Notes: generated by a model from the sequence alone, not told the origin. DNA of 64,000 nt from Sphingorhabdus pulchriflava (GCF_003367235.1 NZ_QRGP01000001.1:558001-622000), one strand, 5' to 3'; shown: positions 35,129 through 42,875, numbered from the stretch's first letter. Numbers and translations are program-made.

Positions 35129-35310
35129 GGGGGGGGGCTTTAGCTTCCGCCGCGCAGATCATTGCGTGGGCAGATCGCGAAGTGCGGTTAAGGACAGGTC
35201 CGGCAAGGCCGTATCGGGGACCTTATCCGGATCGGTCGGGTCCAAATTTGGCGCAGGCCGACATGGTGGCCGCTGTGGCTGATCGGCTGCAACGAGGGGC
35301 CGAATCATGA
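35125..35310 (+). CDS. Hypothetical small phage protein with a poly-G tract at its start
   Basis: A 61-residue frame starts with GTG overlapping the upstream stop (GTGA). The second to fourth codons are made from a run of nine G (35129-35137). Downstream sequence ALASAAQIIAWADREVRL and DMVAAVADRLQRGA is helical. Its end overlaps the next gene by four bases. The G run could make its reading frame unstable. Confidence 0.55.
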   Translation: MRGGALASAAQIIAWADREVRLRTGPARPYRGPYPDRSGPNLAQADMVAAVADRLQRGAES

Positions 35311-35624
35311 GCGCGCTGAATTTTCTGACCGCGCGTTTTGTGCAGGGTGATGTGCATGCTGTCAGCGCCGTCGTGGTGCGCGCGCTTGTGGATGAATGCG
35401 GGGTGCGCCGTCCGCTGCGCCCTCTGGATGCGGATGCGATGGCATTGCGGCTTTCCGAAGATTTGCGGCTCGACAGCCTTGACCAGGTATTGCTGGCAGT
35501 GGCGATCGAGGATGAGCTGAAGGTTGAAATCAGCGACGGGGCGCTCGCCGAAGCGCGCACCATCGGAGATTTGATCGCCACGGCGTGTGCCGCCCTTTCA
35601 AGCCGACAGAAAGAGGTGGCGTGA
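35307..35624 (+). CDS. Acyl-carrier-protein-like protein encoded by the prophage
   Basis: The 105-residue protein has an ACP-like core: EDLRLDSLDQVLLAVAIEDE (Ser57 in a D-S-L motif, the phosphopantetheine attachment pattern), then LKVEISDGAL and ARTIGDLIATACAAL, matching helices II and IV of ACP. The N-terminal 40 residues are an added helical region. ATG overlaps the upstream stop (ATGA). What it carries, and with which enzyme, is unknown; no acyl or condensing enzyme lies nearby. Confidence 0.7.
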   Translation: MSALNFLTARFVQGDVHAVSAVVVRALVDECGVRRPLRPLDADAMALRLSEDLRLDSLDQVLLAVAIEDELKVEISDGALAEARTIGDLIATACAALSSRQKEVA

Positions 35625-35746
35625 TGGACATGCTGAGCTTTCTGGCGGGTGGCGCGGTGGTTTTCATCGCCGAGCTGCTGATTATCACCTTGGTCATCCT
35701 GTTTATCGCCAACCGTACATTTCCCGACAACAAAGGAGAGGATTGA
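35624..35746 (+). CDS. Small single-span membrane protein
   Basis: A 40-residue frame, MDMLSFLAGGAVVFIAELLI followed by ITLVILFIAN, is one long hydrophobic helix with a short charged tail. It starts at the last base of the ACP-like gene's stop (GTGATGG) and its stop overlaps the next ATG (TGATG), so it is translated as part of the operon. Confidence 0.6.
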   Translation: MDMLSFLAGGAVVFIAELLIITLVILFIANRTFPDNKGED

Positions 35747-36114
35747 TGTGTTTGCAGATTGCAACATCGCGCCATGGTGCGCGCGCATTTGCCGCGGGCA
35801 AGGTCGCGCATGTGGGCACACCGCCGGTTGCCGCCTTTGATACCGATGAACCGTTGAACATTTATGGCAGCTGGCAGGCCGATGGCATTGCCGTGCTGAC
35901 GGTTGTCGAAGTGGTGCGGCGCGGCGTGTTTCAGCGGACGATGCGAGTGCCGGCACGCAGGCTGGCGCGCATGGGTGCCGCCGCCCGTCGGGCGCTGAAC
36001 GCCGGTGATATCGGCAGCCCTACTCTGATGGCTGAAGGCACCGAATTTTTGCGGGGTGAACTGCGCGCGATCGAGCGGGTGGCGAACCAGATGCTGGCGC
36101 AGAGGGAGGGTTGA
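35746..36114 (+). CDS. Hypothetical phage protein
   Basis: A 122-residue protein starts MCLQIATSRHGARAFAAGKV and includes GSWQADGIAVLTVVEVVRRG and RRALNAGDIGSPTLMAEG. No family recognised. The start codon overlaps the upstream stop by one base. Confidence 0.6.
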   Translation: MCLQIATSRHGARAFAAGKVAHVGTPPVAAFDTDEPLNIYGSWQADGIAVLTVVEVVRRGVFQRTMRVPARRLARMGAAARRALNAGDIGSPTLMAEGTEFLRGELRAIERVANQMLAQREG

Positions 36115-36117
36115 GCG

Positions 36118-36574
36118 ATGGCGTTTGAAACAATCGATTTTGTCGGCAAGCCGAAGGCTGAAGCAGTGCCAGCGCATGGCGTTCGACTTTCCACGCGTGT
36201 TGTTCAGCGCTCGGCCAAAGTGGGGGGGGGGCGCAGCGCAGTATATCAGGCTGCAGATAGGCCGGGATCTGGCTCGCAAGATAAGCCTGAGTCAGGCTGC
36301 GCATCGCGTCCGATTGTTGTTTGGAACGGGCAGCGATGCAGGGAAACTGCAGCTTTCCGTGGACAACGAAGCTGGAAACTTTGCGGTCAAGCGCAACAAA
36401 TCGGGTGGCTATTCACTGACTATCAATTCGCAGACCGCCGATGGTCTTTTTTCGCTCCAGTTTCCGGCATTTGCGGTCGAACGCTGCGAGGCTATCCGGC
36501 CCGAAAATGGCAAACCACCCCATTTTGTATTCAACGCCAGCGACGAAATGTTGCGGGTTGATGATGATGCCTGA
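36118..36574 (+). pseudogene. Hypothetical phage gene split by a frameshift in a ten-G tract
   Basis: The N-terminal frame starts ATG at 36118 (MAFETIDFVGKPK) and reads into ten G at 36222-36231. The C-terminal part, AQYIRLQIGRDLARKISLSQ through to PENGKPPHFVFNASDEML, is in the +1 frame and ends at 36574. Removing one G joins them into one protein of about 151 residues with a phage-like IRPENGKPP segment. As written, the first frame would continue to 36561 as an unrelated sequence. Either a slipped-strand/phase-variable state or a sequencing error. Confidence 0.65.
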
Positions 36575-36824
36575 CACCGCCGCCGAACAACAGGCCGAAC
36601 GCTTTGGCATGGTGCTGGCGCTGACGCCGGTGCTGGCGGGTTTTGAGGCGCTGGTTGCCTCCGACAAATCCGACGCTGACGGCGATGAACCATCGCACCT
36701 GATCGAGGCGACGGAAGTGAAATTGTGGCTGCGCAGGCTGAACGAGCGGTTGGCGATGATCGGGCAGGGGATGCACCTCATCGATCCGCCCGAAGCCAAT
36801 GAGGAAAAAGAGGGAAGGGATTAA
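36561..36824 (+). CDS. Hypothetical phage protein
   Basis: An 87-residue protein of mostly helical, acidic character with ERFGMVLALTPVLAGFEALV and KLWLRRLNERLAMIGQGMHL. Three consecutive in-frame ATG codons (36561, 36564, 36567) overlap the end of the previous gene; the true start is uncertain. No family recognised. Confidence 0.6.
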   Translation: MMMPDTAAEQQAERFGMVLALTPVLAGFEALVASDKSDADGDEPSHLIEATEVKLWLRRLNERLAMIGQGMHLIDPPEANEEKEGRD

Positions 36825-36829
36825 GCGTT

Positions 36830-38068
36830 ATGGCAAAGGCCAAGGTTCAGGAACAGGACACGCCACCGGTTGCAGATCCGCGCCCGATGGCGGTGCGGGT
36901 GCAGGCATCGGTGCTGAAAGCGGCGCTGGATCAGCTGGACGCGGTGATCGAGGCGAGGGTGACGGTGCCTATTCTGTCGCACGTCATGCTGGTGGCGCGC
37001 GATGGCATGATCAATCTGGCCGGCACCGATCTGGATATTCACGCAACGATTGTGATTGCTTCTGATCTAAACGTCGACGAGCGCAAAGGGTGGAGCAACT
37101 TTTCCTGCGCGGTGCAGGCATCCTCGCTGCGCGCGATTGCGGGTGAGGTGGAGAGTGAAGGCACGATGTTGCTCACCCTTGCGGATGACCGGTTGACGGT
37201 AACTGCGGGCAGGGCGCGCTGGACGCTTGGCACCTTGCCGCTGGAGGATTTTCCCGGCTTTCCCATTTTCACACCCGAAGGGGCGTTTGAAATATCGGCG
37301 TCGCAGCTGCTCGATGCGCATGCGGGGGTGGAATTTGCGATCTCCAACGAGGAGACGCGCTATTATCTGAACGGCATTTTCATGCATCCTGTCGACCTGG
37401 CGCTGAAATTTGCGGCGACCGACGGGCACAGGCTTTCAGTGAAGGCGATCGACGGGCCTGATGGTGCGGCCAGCTTTGCCGAGGTGATTGTTCCCAAAAA
37501 AACGGTGAAGCTGATCGACAAATTGCTGGCGGCGAAGGCCAAGGCGGATTCGGATGCCAAGGGATCGGTCGATCCGGTGGTTGTTGAATGCGCAAAGGAC
37601 AAGCTGCGGTTTTTGATCGGCGATGCAGAGATCATCAGCAAGGTAATCGACGGGCAGTTTCCTGATTACCGGCGCGTCATTCCGTCGGAGGAGATGGTGA
37701 CCGCGTCGTTGCGGGTCGAGCGGCGGGCGCTGATGGCGGCGATCCGGCGGGTGCGGGTGCTGGCTTCGAAAGAGTCGTCCGCGGTCAAATGCAGCATCTT
37801 TGCCGAAAAGATCGTGCTGGAGGTGAAGAGTCCCGAAACCGGCACGGCGACCGAGGAAGTGCCCGCATCGGCGGATGGCATTGGCGACACCGCCGTGCTG
37901 GGTTTCAATCATAAATATTGGATGGATGCGCTATCCGCGATCGGTAGCGACGAAGTGATCCTGCGCTTCGCCGCGGGCGATGCCAGGGGGCCGGTACGTA
38001 TTGAGCCATGGGTCGATGGCGGGGCGGGTGACGGCCTGATTCAGGTTTTGATGCCGGTGCTGGTGTAA
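36830..38068 (+). CDS. Phage-encoded DNA polymerase III beta sliding clamp (DnaN-like)
   Basis: The 412-residue protein spans the three clamp domains. Diagnostic segments include VPILSHVMLVARDGMINLAG, FAATDGHRLSVKAIDGPD, the clamp signature GQFPDYRRVIP, and a C-terminal VLMPVLV where cellular clamps end VLMPMRV. It should tether a polymerase to phage DNA or compete with the host clamp. It carries a longer N-terminus (about 18 residues) and a longer C-terminal loop than cellular DnaN, indicating divergence. It lies six bases after its neighbour in the replication block. Confidence 0.88.
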   Translation: MAKAKVQEQDTPPVADPRPMAVRVQASVLKAALDQLDAVIEARVTVPILSHVMLVARDGMINLAGTDLDIHATIVIASDLNVDERKGWSNFSCAVQASSLRAIAGEVESEGTMLLTLADDRLTVTAGRARWTLGTLPLEDFPGFPIFTPEGAFEISASQLLDAHAGVEFAISNEETRYYLNGIFMHPVDLALKFAATDGHRLSVKAIDGPDGAASFAEVIVPKKTVKLIDKLLAAKAKADSDAKGSVDPVVVECAKDKLRFLIGDAEIISKVIDGQFPDYRRVIPSEEMVTASLRVERRALMAAIRRVRVLASKESSAVKCSIFAEKIVLEVKSPETGTATEEVPASADGIGDTAVLGFNHKYWMDALSAIGSDEVILRFAAGDARGPVRIEPWVDGGAGDGLIQVLMPVLV

Positions 38069-38502
38069 TGACCGACGCGGATATCCTTGCAGCGGTGGAG
38101 GCCGAGTATCAACGGGCGCTTCGCCGCGGGGATCGTGCGGCCGCCGCCAGCTGGTGGGATATCTATGGCTGGCTGTCGGGCGGAATGATCCGCGGCGAGG
38201 TGGATTTCACCAGCTGGCGGGCGCTGGTGCATGCCAGTTATTACCAGTTCAATTCGGTGGTGGAAAAGGCCTGTCTGGGCGACAAACCGCCATCGCCCGA
38301 AAGGCGGGCAGAGGCCGCGCATCATGCCAAGGCGCTTTACGCAGTGCGGTTTAGCCTGGACCGGCAGATAGACACGAATGCGGCCTGTGCGGAAATTGTG
38401 GCGCGGGTGCCAAGGCCTGTTGCAGCCGTGGCAAGAGCGCCATCGCCGATGGTTCCTCCCCCGCGCAAAGCCGCGCCTGTCCAGCAGGGGAGGTTGATCT
38501 GA
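38068..38502 (+). CDS. Hypothetical phage protein
   Basis: A 144-residue protein begins MTDADILAAVEAEYQRALRR and has AASWWDIYGWLSGGMIRGEV and a basic Pro/Ala-rich C-terminal tail. No family recognised. It starts on the last base of the clamp gene's stop and overlaps the following gene by one base. Confidence 0.65.
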   Translation: MTDADILAAVEAEYQRALRRGDRAAAASWWDIYGWLSGGMIRGEVDFTSWRALVHASYYQFNSVVEKACLGDKPPSPERRAEAAHHAKALYAVRFSLDRQIDTNAACAEIVARVPRPVAAVARAPSPMVPPPRKAAPVQQGRLI

Positions 38503-38750
38503 TGGGCGATGGTTTTCGCGAGATTGCTGAGCGGCAAATGCAGGAATCTTTGGCTTGCGCGATTGATAGCGCGTTTTCAGATATCGGTCCGACTGCGCCG
38601 TCGCGGGTGGCGGTGTATCGCAAGGCACACGAGCTGCGCGAACTGGCGCGGCGGGCGGAGGAATTTACGACAGCGGGCCCCAGCCTGAACCTGACGCTTG
38701 CGGAGCAGCAATTCCGCAAAATGGCGAAGCTGTTGGGGACGGCGGAATGA
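38502..38750 (+). CDS. Hypothetical phage protein
   Basis: An 82-residue helical protein with FREIAERQMQESLACAIDSA and VYRKAHELRELARRAEEFTT. No family recognised. Overlaps the primase gene by four bases. Confidence 0.6.
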   Translation: MGDGFREIAERQMQESLACAIDSAFSDIGPTAPSRVAVYRKAHELRELARRAEEFTTAGPSLNLTLAEQQFRKMAKLLGTAE

Positions 38751-39985
38751 CGCAGCAGCCCGACAGTCGCACCCGCATCGACGATATCAAGCGGATGAAT
38801 CCGATCGAGGAAGTGATCGGTAAGGTTACTACGCTGTCCAAAGGGCAGAAGCCGCGGGGGAAGTGCCCGTTGCACGGATCCAATAGCGCCAGCCTGGCAG
38901 TGGACATCAAGAAACAGACGGCGACCTGCTATGGCTGCCAATGGCATGGTGATGTGATCGGCTTTGTGATGGCGCATCAGGGCCTCGATTTTGCCGGCGC
39001 TGTTGAGCATCTGGGCGGGGCAAAGCCACTGGCAGCTGAGTCCAAAACCACGCGCGAACGCAATCCGTTTCAACGGAAGCCGCGCAACCTGATCGACAGC
39101 ATCGATGCCGGGCGCTGGATGTGGCAGCATGCGCTGCCTGATGAAGATGCCGCGCGGCGCTATTTTATCGGGCGGGGGGTGCCGATTCCGGTTTTGACGG
39201 CCGCGCGGGTGCTGCCATTCCGATTTCTGGCCGAATGCCCGTTGATGGCGTGGGAAGAGGGAGCCTCGCCGCGCAGCGGCTTGCACAATCCGGCACTGGT
39301 CGCGCTGATCCGCAGGCCGGAGCTGGTCGACGGCATGCTGCAGTTCGTACCGATCGGGTGCCACGTCACCTATTTGTCGCCCGATGGTACCGGCCCGATG
39401 CGGCGGCGCATGCCCTGGGCGAAGCCTGACCAGGACCCGTGGTTTCCTAAGCGCAAGATGTTTGGCGGCAGCAAGGGTGGCTGCATCCTTTTGGGTGAAT
39501 ATTGGAAGTCGGCCCCGCTGTTTGTGGGTGAGGGGAATGAGACGGTGCTGTCTGGCATGGCTTTGCATGATGCGGTGGAGGATGCGGTGGGTGTCGCCAC
39601 GCTGAGCCTCGACACGTTGCAAGGCAGGGTGAAGAAATGGCGCGGGGGCATCTGGCCGCTGTTCGATATTCAGCCTGATCCGGAAGCGCCGCCTTTTGTG
39701 ATCGAAGGGCATAGGGGACTGGTGACCGGCTTGATCGATTCCGACATGGCGCCGCTGAAGGGGCCGCTGGATCAAAGGACTGGGGATTTTACGGGCGAAC
39801 CGGTGGTTGAGATCAAGGGTGGCCCGATCGTGCGCCGTGCGATCACCGGGGCCGAACGGGCGCGGATTTGTGGCGAGTTGATCGTCAAGGGCTGGCGCAC
39901 CGCCGGCGTGCACCAGGTGCGCGCGATGCGCGCCGCAACCGGCATGGATTTTAACGATATGACGGCGAAAGGGGTCGCGGCATGA
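38747..39985 (+). CDS. Phage primase with CHC2-type zinc finger and Toprim-like domain
   Basis: The 412-residue protein begins with a primase zinc finger: CPLHGSNSASLAVDIKKQ followed by CYGCQWHGDVIGFVMAHQ, equivalent to the C-H-C2 site of DnaG-type primases. A toprim-like catalytic region follows with PLFVGEGNETVLSGMALH and VATLSLDTLQG, then an acidic IDSDMAPLKG. It probably makes RNA primers for phage replication together with the helicase encoded downstream. Confidence 0.85.
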   Translation: MTQQPDSRTRIDDIKRMNPIEEVIGKVTTLSKGQKPRGKCPLHGSNSASLAVDIKKQTATCYGCQWHGDVIGFVMAHQGLDFAGAVEHLGGAKPLAAESKTTRERNPFQRKPRNLIDSIDAGRWMWQHALPDEDAARRYFIGRGVPIPVLTAARVLPFRFLAECPLMAWEEGASPRSGLHNPALVALIRRPELVDGMLQFVPIGCHVTYLSPDGTGPMRRRMPWAKPDQDPWFPKRKMFGGSKGGCILLGEYWKSAPLFVGEGNETVLSGMALHDAVEDAVGVATLSLDTLQGRVKKWRGGIWPLFDIQPDPEAPPFVIEGHRGLVTGLIDSDMAPLKGPLDQRTGDFTGEPVVEIKGGPIVRRAITGAERARICGELIVKGWRTAGVHQVRAMRAATGMDFNDMTAKGVAA

Positions 39986-40149
39986 CACCGGCACAGCAGG
40001 CGCATGTCGATGCCATATTGCAGGGGCAGCCTCGTCTGGGCAACCGGGCGATATCGCGGATTGTGGGGCGCGGGGTAACCGACGGTGCGGTTGGCAAAAG
40101 GCGCAAGGCGCTGGGCATCCCTTCCAACGGATGGAAGGGGCGGGCATGA
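39982..40149 (+). CDS. Small HTH-like phage protein
   Basis: A 55-residue frame contains LGNRAISRIVGRGVTDGAVG followed by KRRKALGIPS, which resembles a single helix-turn-helix. It overlaps the primase stop (ATGA) and the next start by four bases each, so it belongs to the replication operon. Confidence 0.6.
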   Translation: MTPAQQAHVDAILQGQPRLGNRAISRIVGRGVTDGAVGKRRKALGIPSNGWKGRA

Positions 40150-40592
40150 AGGACGAACTATCCGGTCGCCGCGACCCCAGCCATGGCCATTCGAAAGAGC
40201 TGCTGATCGGCTTTGTGCGGCGGGTGAAGGATCTGCGCCAGCAGGTGCGCGATTTGAACGCCGACAAGGCCGATGTGAAGAAGGAGGCGCGCACCGCAGG
40301 CTTTGATTCCACCAAGATCGAGGAAGTCGTTCGCTGGATGGAGAGATGCGAAAAGCACGGTCAAACCGAAATGGAAGAGGCCGAGGCGTTGTTTGATCTG
40401 TACCGCGATGCCGTGGCCGGCAAGGGCATGGATTTCGATGAAATCATGAACGATGCCCGCGATCGCGCGCTCCTGAAAAAATTTGCACCGGATGATCAGA
40501 CGGTGCCTGCCGCACCCACCCGCAAGGTGAAGGCCGCGAGCAATGCGCTCGCCTATGCCGCCGTCAACCAGATGCTTCGGGGTGACGGATGA
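40146..40592 (+). CDS. GapR-like (DUF2312) DNA-binding protein
   Basis: The 148-residue protein has a coiled-coil GapR/DUF2312 core: ELLIGFVRRVKDLRQQVRDL, then KADVKKEARTAGFDSTKIEE and TEMEEAEALFDLYRDAVAGK. GapR is an alphaproteobacterial nucleoid protein that binds overtwisted DNA ahead of forks and stimulates topoisomerases. A long C-terminal extension rich in Lys/Ala is not in the host version. Placement between primase and helicase suggests a role in phage replication. Confidence 0.75.
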   Translation: MKDELSGRRDPSHGHSKELLIGFVRRVKDLRQQVRDLNADKADVKKEARTAGFDSTKIEEVVRWMERCEKHGQTEMEEAEALFDLYRDAVAGKGMDFDEIMNDARDRALLKKFAPDDQTVPAAPTRKVKAASNALAYAAVNQMLRGDG

Positions 40593-40864
40593 GTGGTTCA
40601 CGCAGAGGCGCAGAGGCGCGGAGGAAAGCTGCCCCAATGCTGCCTTTCCCCCAAAAGTTCAAATCTGGCGATCGGGTTGAGTTTGAAGACCGTAATGGTC
40701 GGCTGCGTCAGTCAACCGTGTACGATAATGCGCCGGTCGAATGGTATGGGCCCGGCTTTGTGCATGTTTTGTCACCATGGCTGTCGATTAATTTTGTTAC
40801 AGTTCCGGAAAATAAGCTCCGCGTCTCTGCGCCTCTGCGTGAGTCTGGCGAGGTTGCAGCATGA
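40589..40864 (+). CDS. Small phage gene whose two ends are made of inverted repeats
   Basis: A 91-residue frame. Residues 3-12 and 76-84 are encoded by two copies of a 27-bp repeat in opposite orientation (40597-40623 and 40817-40843). The central part, MLPFPQKFKSGDRVEFEDRN through VEWYGPGFVHVLSPWLSINF, looks like a small beta-rich domain, possibly KOW/SH3-like. The original gene ends may have been overwritten by the repeats. Function unknown. Confidence 0.5.
   Translation: MSGSRRGAEARRKAAPMLPFPQKFKSGDRVEFEDRNGRLRQSTVYDNAPVEWYGPGFVHVLSPWLSINFVTVPENKLRVSAPLRESGEVAA
40597..40843. repeat. Inverted-repeat-bounded element of about 247 bp
   Basis: The 27-bp left arm TTCACGCAGAGGCGCAGAGG-CGCGGAG and the right arm, in reverse complement CTCACGCAGAGGCGCAGAGA-CGCGGAG, match at 25 of 27 positions. 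From memory, ACGCAGAGGCGCAGAG-type sequences are dispersed repeats in many proteobacterial genomes. Bounded by such arms, the unit resembles a MITE or REP doublet. Confidence 0.7.
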
Positions 40865-42522
40865 GCGGTGCGGGCGTGGAGATTGCGGTCGAAGATCCGC
40901 TGCGGATGGCTTGGTATGAGTGCAATGATTATGGCAATGCCCGTCGCGCGCAGGATCTGGCCAAGGGTCTGCTGAAATGGGTCGACGACAAATATTGGTC
41001 GGCATTCGATACCAAGCGCTGGTCAAAGCGGGAGGGGGCGTATCGCGCCCGCGCGCTGGCGCACCAGGTGGCGAAGCATATCCACCTCGAGGCGGCCGAG
41101 CTGGGCAAGCTGATCGGCGACTTGAAAAAGCCCGATGAGGCGGCATTGCACGAACGTTTTGGCGAATGGTGCAGTGGCGAGATGGCGGTCGCGCGGCTCG
41201 ATATGCTGCACAAATGGGCGATGAAATCGGGCAATGCGGCGCAGACCAACGCGATGCTGACGCAGCTGCGCGATTTTGATGCGATGCGGGCGTGGAGCGA
41301 GGATTTTGACGTCGATCCGCTGACCTACAATGTCCAGAACGGCACGCTGCGTTTTCGCAAGCAGGATGGCACCGGCCAATGGACCTGCCTGTTTCAGGAG
41401 GGCCATGATCCGACCGACATGCTCGCCCAGATTGCCAACTGGACCTATGATCCCGTGGCCGCATGCCCGATGTGGGAGGAGCGGCTGCGGCTGATCCAGC
41501 CTGACGATGAGACCAGGGCGGTGTTCCCGCGCATGTATGGCCAGACGCTGACGGGTCTGACCGACAGCGAGGAATTTTACGTCCATAAAGGGCGTGGCGG
41601 CGACGGCAAATCCAAGACCAACGAGGTGTTGGCCGAGGGGCATGGCGATTATTACCGCCATGCCGCGGTCAAAACCTGGCTGCAGGCAAGTTTCCAGCGA
41701 TCGGGGGCCGAGCATCGGCGCGATCTGGTCGACCTGTCGGGCGATGTGCGCTTTATAGTATCGGAAGAGCCGCCGCGCAATGCGACCTGGGATGGCGAAT
41801 TACTGAAGCAGTGGACCGGTGGCGGCAAGATTACCGCATTTCAGGCGGGGGCATCGGAGCCGGTGATTTTCAAGCCGCGGGGCAAGCTGTTTGTCGAGGT
41901 CAACCCTACACCCAACATGCCCGGCGATGACAAGGGTTTCCGGCGGCGTTTCCGCCTGACCCAGTGGCTGGTCGACCTGTCTCTCATCCCCGGTGGATTT
42001 GAAGCGCCTGCCGAGTTGCACGCGCGGTTGATGACTGAATCGAGCGGCATCCTGAACTGGATGATCGCGGGTTGCCTTGAATGGCTGGGCGACAGGCGTG
42101 TTCCGGTACCGGAACGCGAACTGGAAGGTCTTGCCGATTTCTGGGCCACCGGCAATCCGATGGGCGAATGGCTGGCCGAGGAATGCGACCTGACCGACCG
42201 CGATGCCGAGACCGGCTCCACCGTGCTGTGGAATGCCTTCAAGGAATGGATGGCGCGCAGCGAGCTGGATGAGGATGCGGTGAAGAAGTGGAACACCACC
42301 CGCTTTGGCCGCGAACTCGGCCAGCGCCAGATTGTCGGCAAGAAGGATCGCAAGGGAAACAAGGTTCGCCGCGGGATAAAGCTGCGTCGGGTTGGTTCGT
42401 TGGATTACGCGACAGTTCAAGGGATGGAGGGCGGGGTCAATGGCGGCGCGACAGCGACGCCCGACGCACATTCCGGAAGCGATGCAGCCGACCTTGACGA
42501 CTATTGGGGAGGGGATCGCTGA
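40861..42522 (+). CDS. Phage/plasmid primase-helicase, P4/D5 family (SF3)
   Basis: The 553-residue protein has a D5-like N-terminal region (VAKHIHLEAAELGKLIGDLK, LTYNVQNGTLRFRKQDG) and an SF3 helicase core: Walker A GRGGDGKSKT (residues 244-253), RRDLVDLSGDVRFIVSEEP (Walker B-like) and LFVEVNPTPNMPGDDKGFRR. The C-terminus includes an HTH-like EWMARSELDEDAVKKWNTTR. It likely unwinds and helps initiate phage DNA replication; the iteron-like repeat cluster starts right after it. Confidence 0.9.
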   Translation: MSGAGVEIAVEDPLRMAWYECNDYGNARRAQDLAKGLLKWVDDKYWSAFDTKRWSKREGAYRARALAHQVAKHIHLEAAELGKLIGDLKKPDEAALHERFGEWCSGEMAVARLDMLHKWAMKSGNAAQTNAMLTQLRDFDAMRAWSEDFDVDPLTYNVQNGTLRFRKQDGTGQWTCLFQEGHDPTDMLAQIANWTYDPVAACPMWEERLRLIQPDDETRAVFPRMYGQTLTGLTDSEEFYVHKGRGGDGKSKTNEVLAEGHGDYYRHAAVKTWLQASFQRSGAEHRRDLVDLSGDVRFIVSEEPPRNATWDGELLKQWTGGGKITAFQAGASEPVIFKPRGKLFVEVNPTPNMPGDDKGFRRRFRLTQWLVDLSLIPGGFEAPAELHARLMTESSGILNWMIAGCLEWLGDRRVPVPERELEGLADFWATGNPMGEWLAEECDLTDRDAETGSTVLWNAFKEWMARSELDEDAVKKWNTTRFGRELGQRQIVGKKDRKGNKVRRGIKLRRVGSLDYATVQGMEGGVNGGATATPDAHSGSDAADLDDYWGGDR

Positions 42523-42737
42523 TGCCTGCCGACCACAAGATGTTGGGGACGGACAGTGACGGACGGTTGGGCGAAACTGTCCGTCATTTTGGAAAGAACG
42601 CGCGCTCGCGGTGGTGTGCATCATCGGCTCTGCGCAGCCCTGCCGTAATGACGGACGGTTTTGAAGGACGGTTGACGGGTTGGTTTCGCGTAACTGTCCG
42701 TCCGCAAGAGGCGCAGGAAAGCAGGGGTAACGGATAG
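42522..42737 (+). CDS. Doubtful small ORF across the repeat cluster
   Basis: A 71-residue frame starts at a TGATG overlap with the helicase stop, but almost half of it is made of the repeated GACGGACAGT sequence and the protein has no recognisable fold. It may be a chance frame over a replication origin rather than a gene. Confidence 0.25.
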   Translation: MPADHKMLGTDSDGRLGETVRHFGKNARSRWCASSALRSPAVMTDGFEGRLTGWFRVTVRPQEAQESRGNG

Positions 42738-42845
42738 TGACGGACAGTTACGGATGGTTTTTAATAGGTGTGCCTTCATGTGCGCGCACCCCCGTATGCG
42801 GAGAGCGGTACCTTAACCGTCCGACTGTCCTTCACTGTCCTTCAA
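42546..42845. repeat. Iteron-like repeat cluster, candidate phage replication origin
   Basis: The unit TGACGGACRGTT recurs in both orientations: forward at 42551-42568, 42649-42660, 42664-42672 and 42738-42759; inverted (AACTGTCCGTCA type) at 42575-42586, 42691-42703 and 42815-42845, where ACTGTCCTTC occurs twice in tandem. At least eight full or near-full units lie in 300 bases. Short AT-rich stretches (42757-42766 and 42845-42862) accompany them. Location immediately downstream of the helicase-primase suits an origin or a replication-protein binding array. Confidence 0.55.
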
Positions 42846-42875
42846 ACAATATCTTGATTTTAAGGGGGTAAGCAG

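Noticed and set aside
38351-40315. A 654-codon minus-strand frame opposite the primase gene
   Set aside because: The plus-strand primase has a convincing zinc finger and Toprim-like region; the antisense product is low-complexity and Arg/Pro/His-rich.
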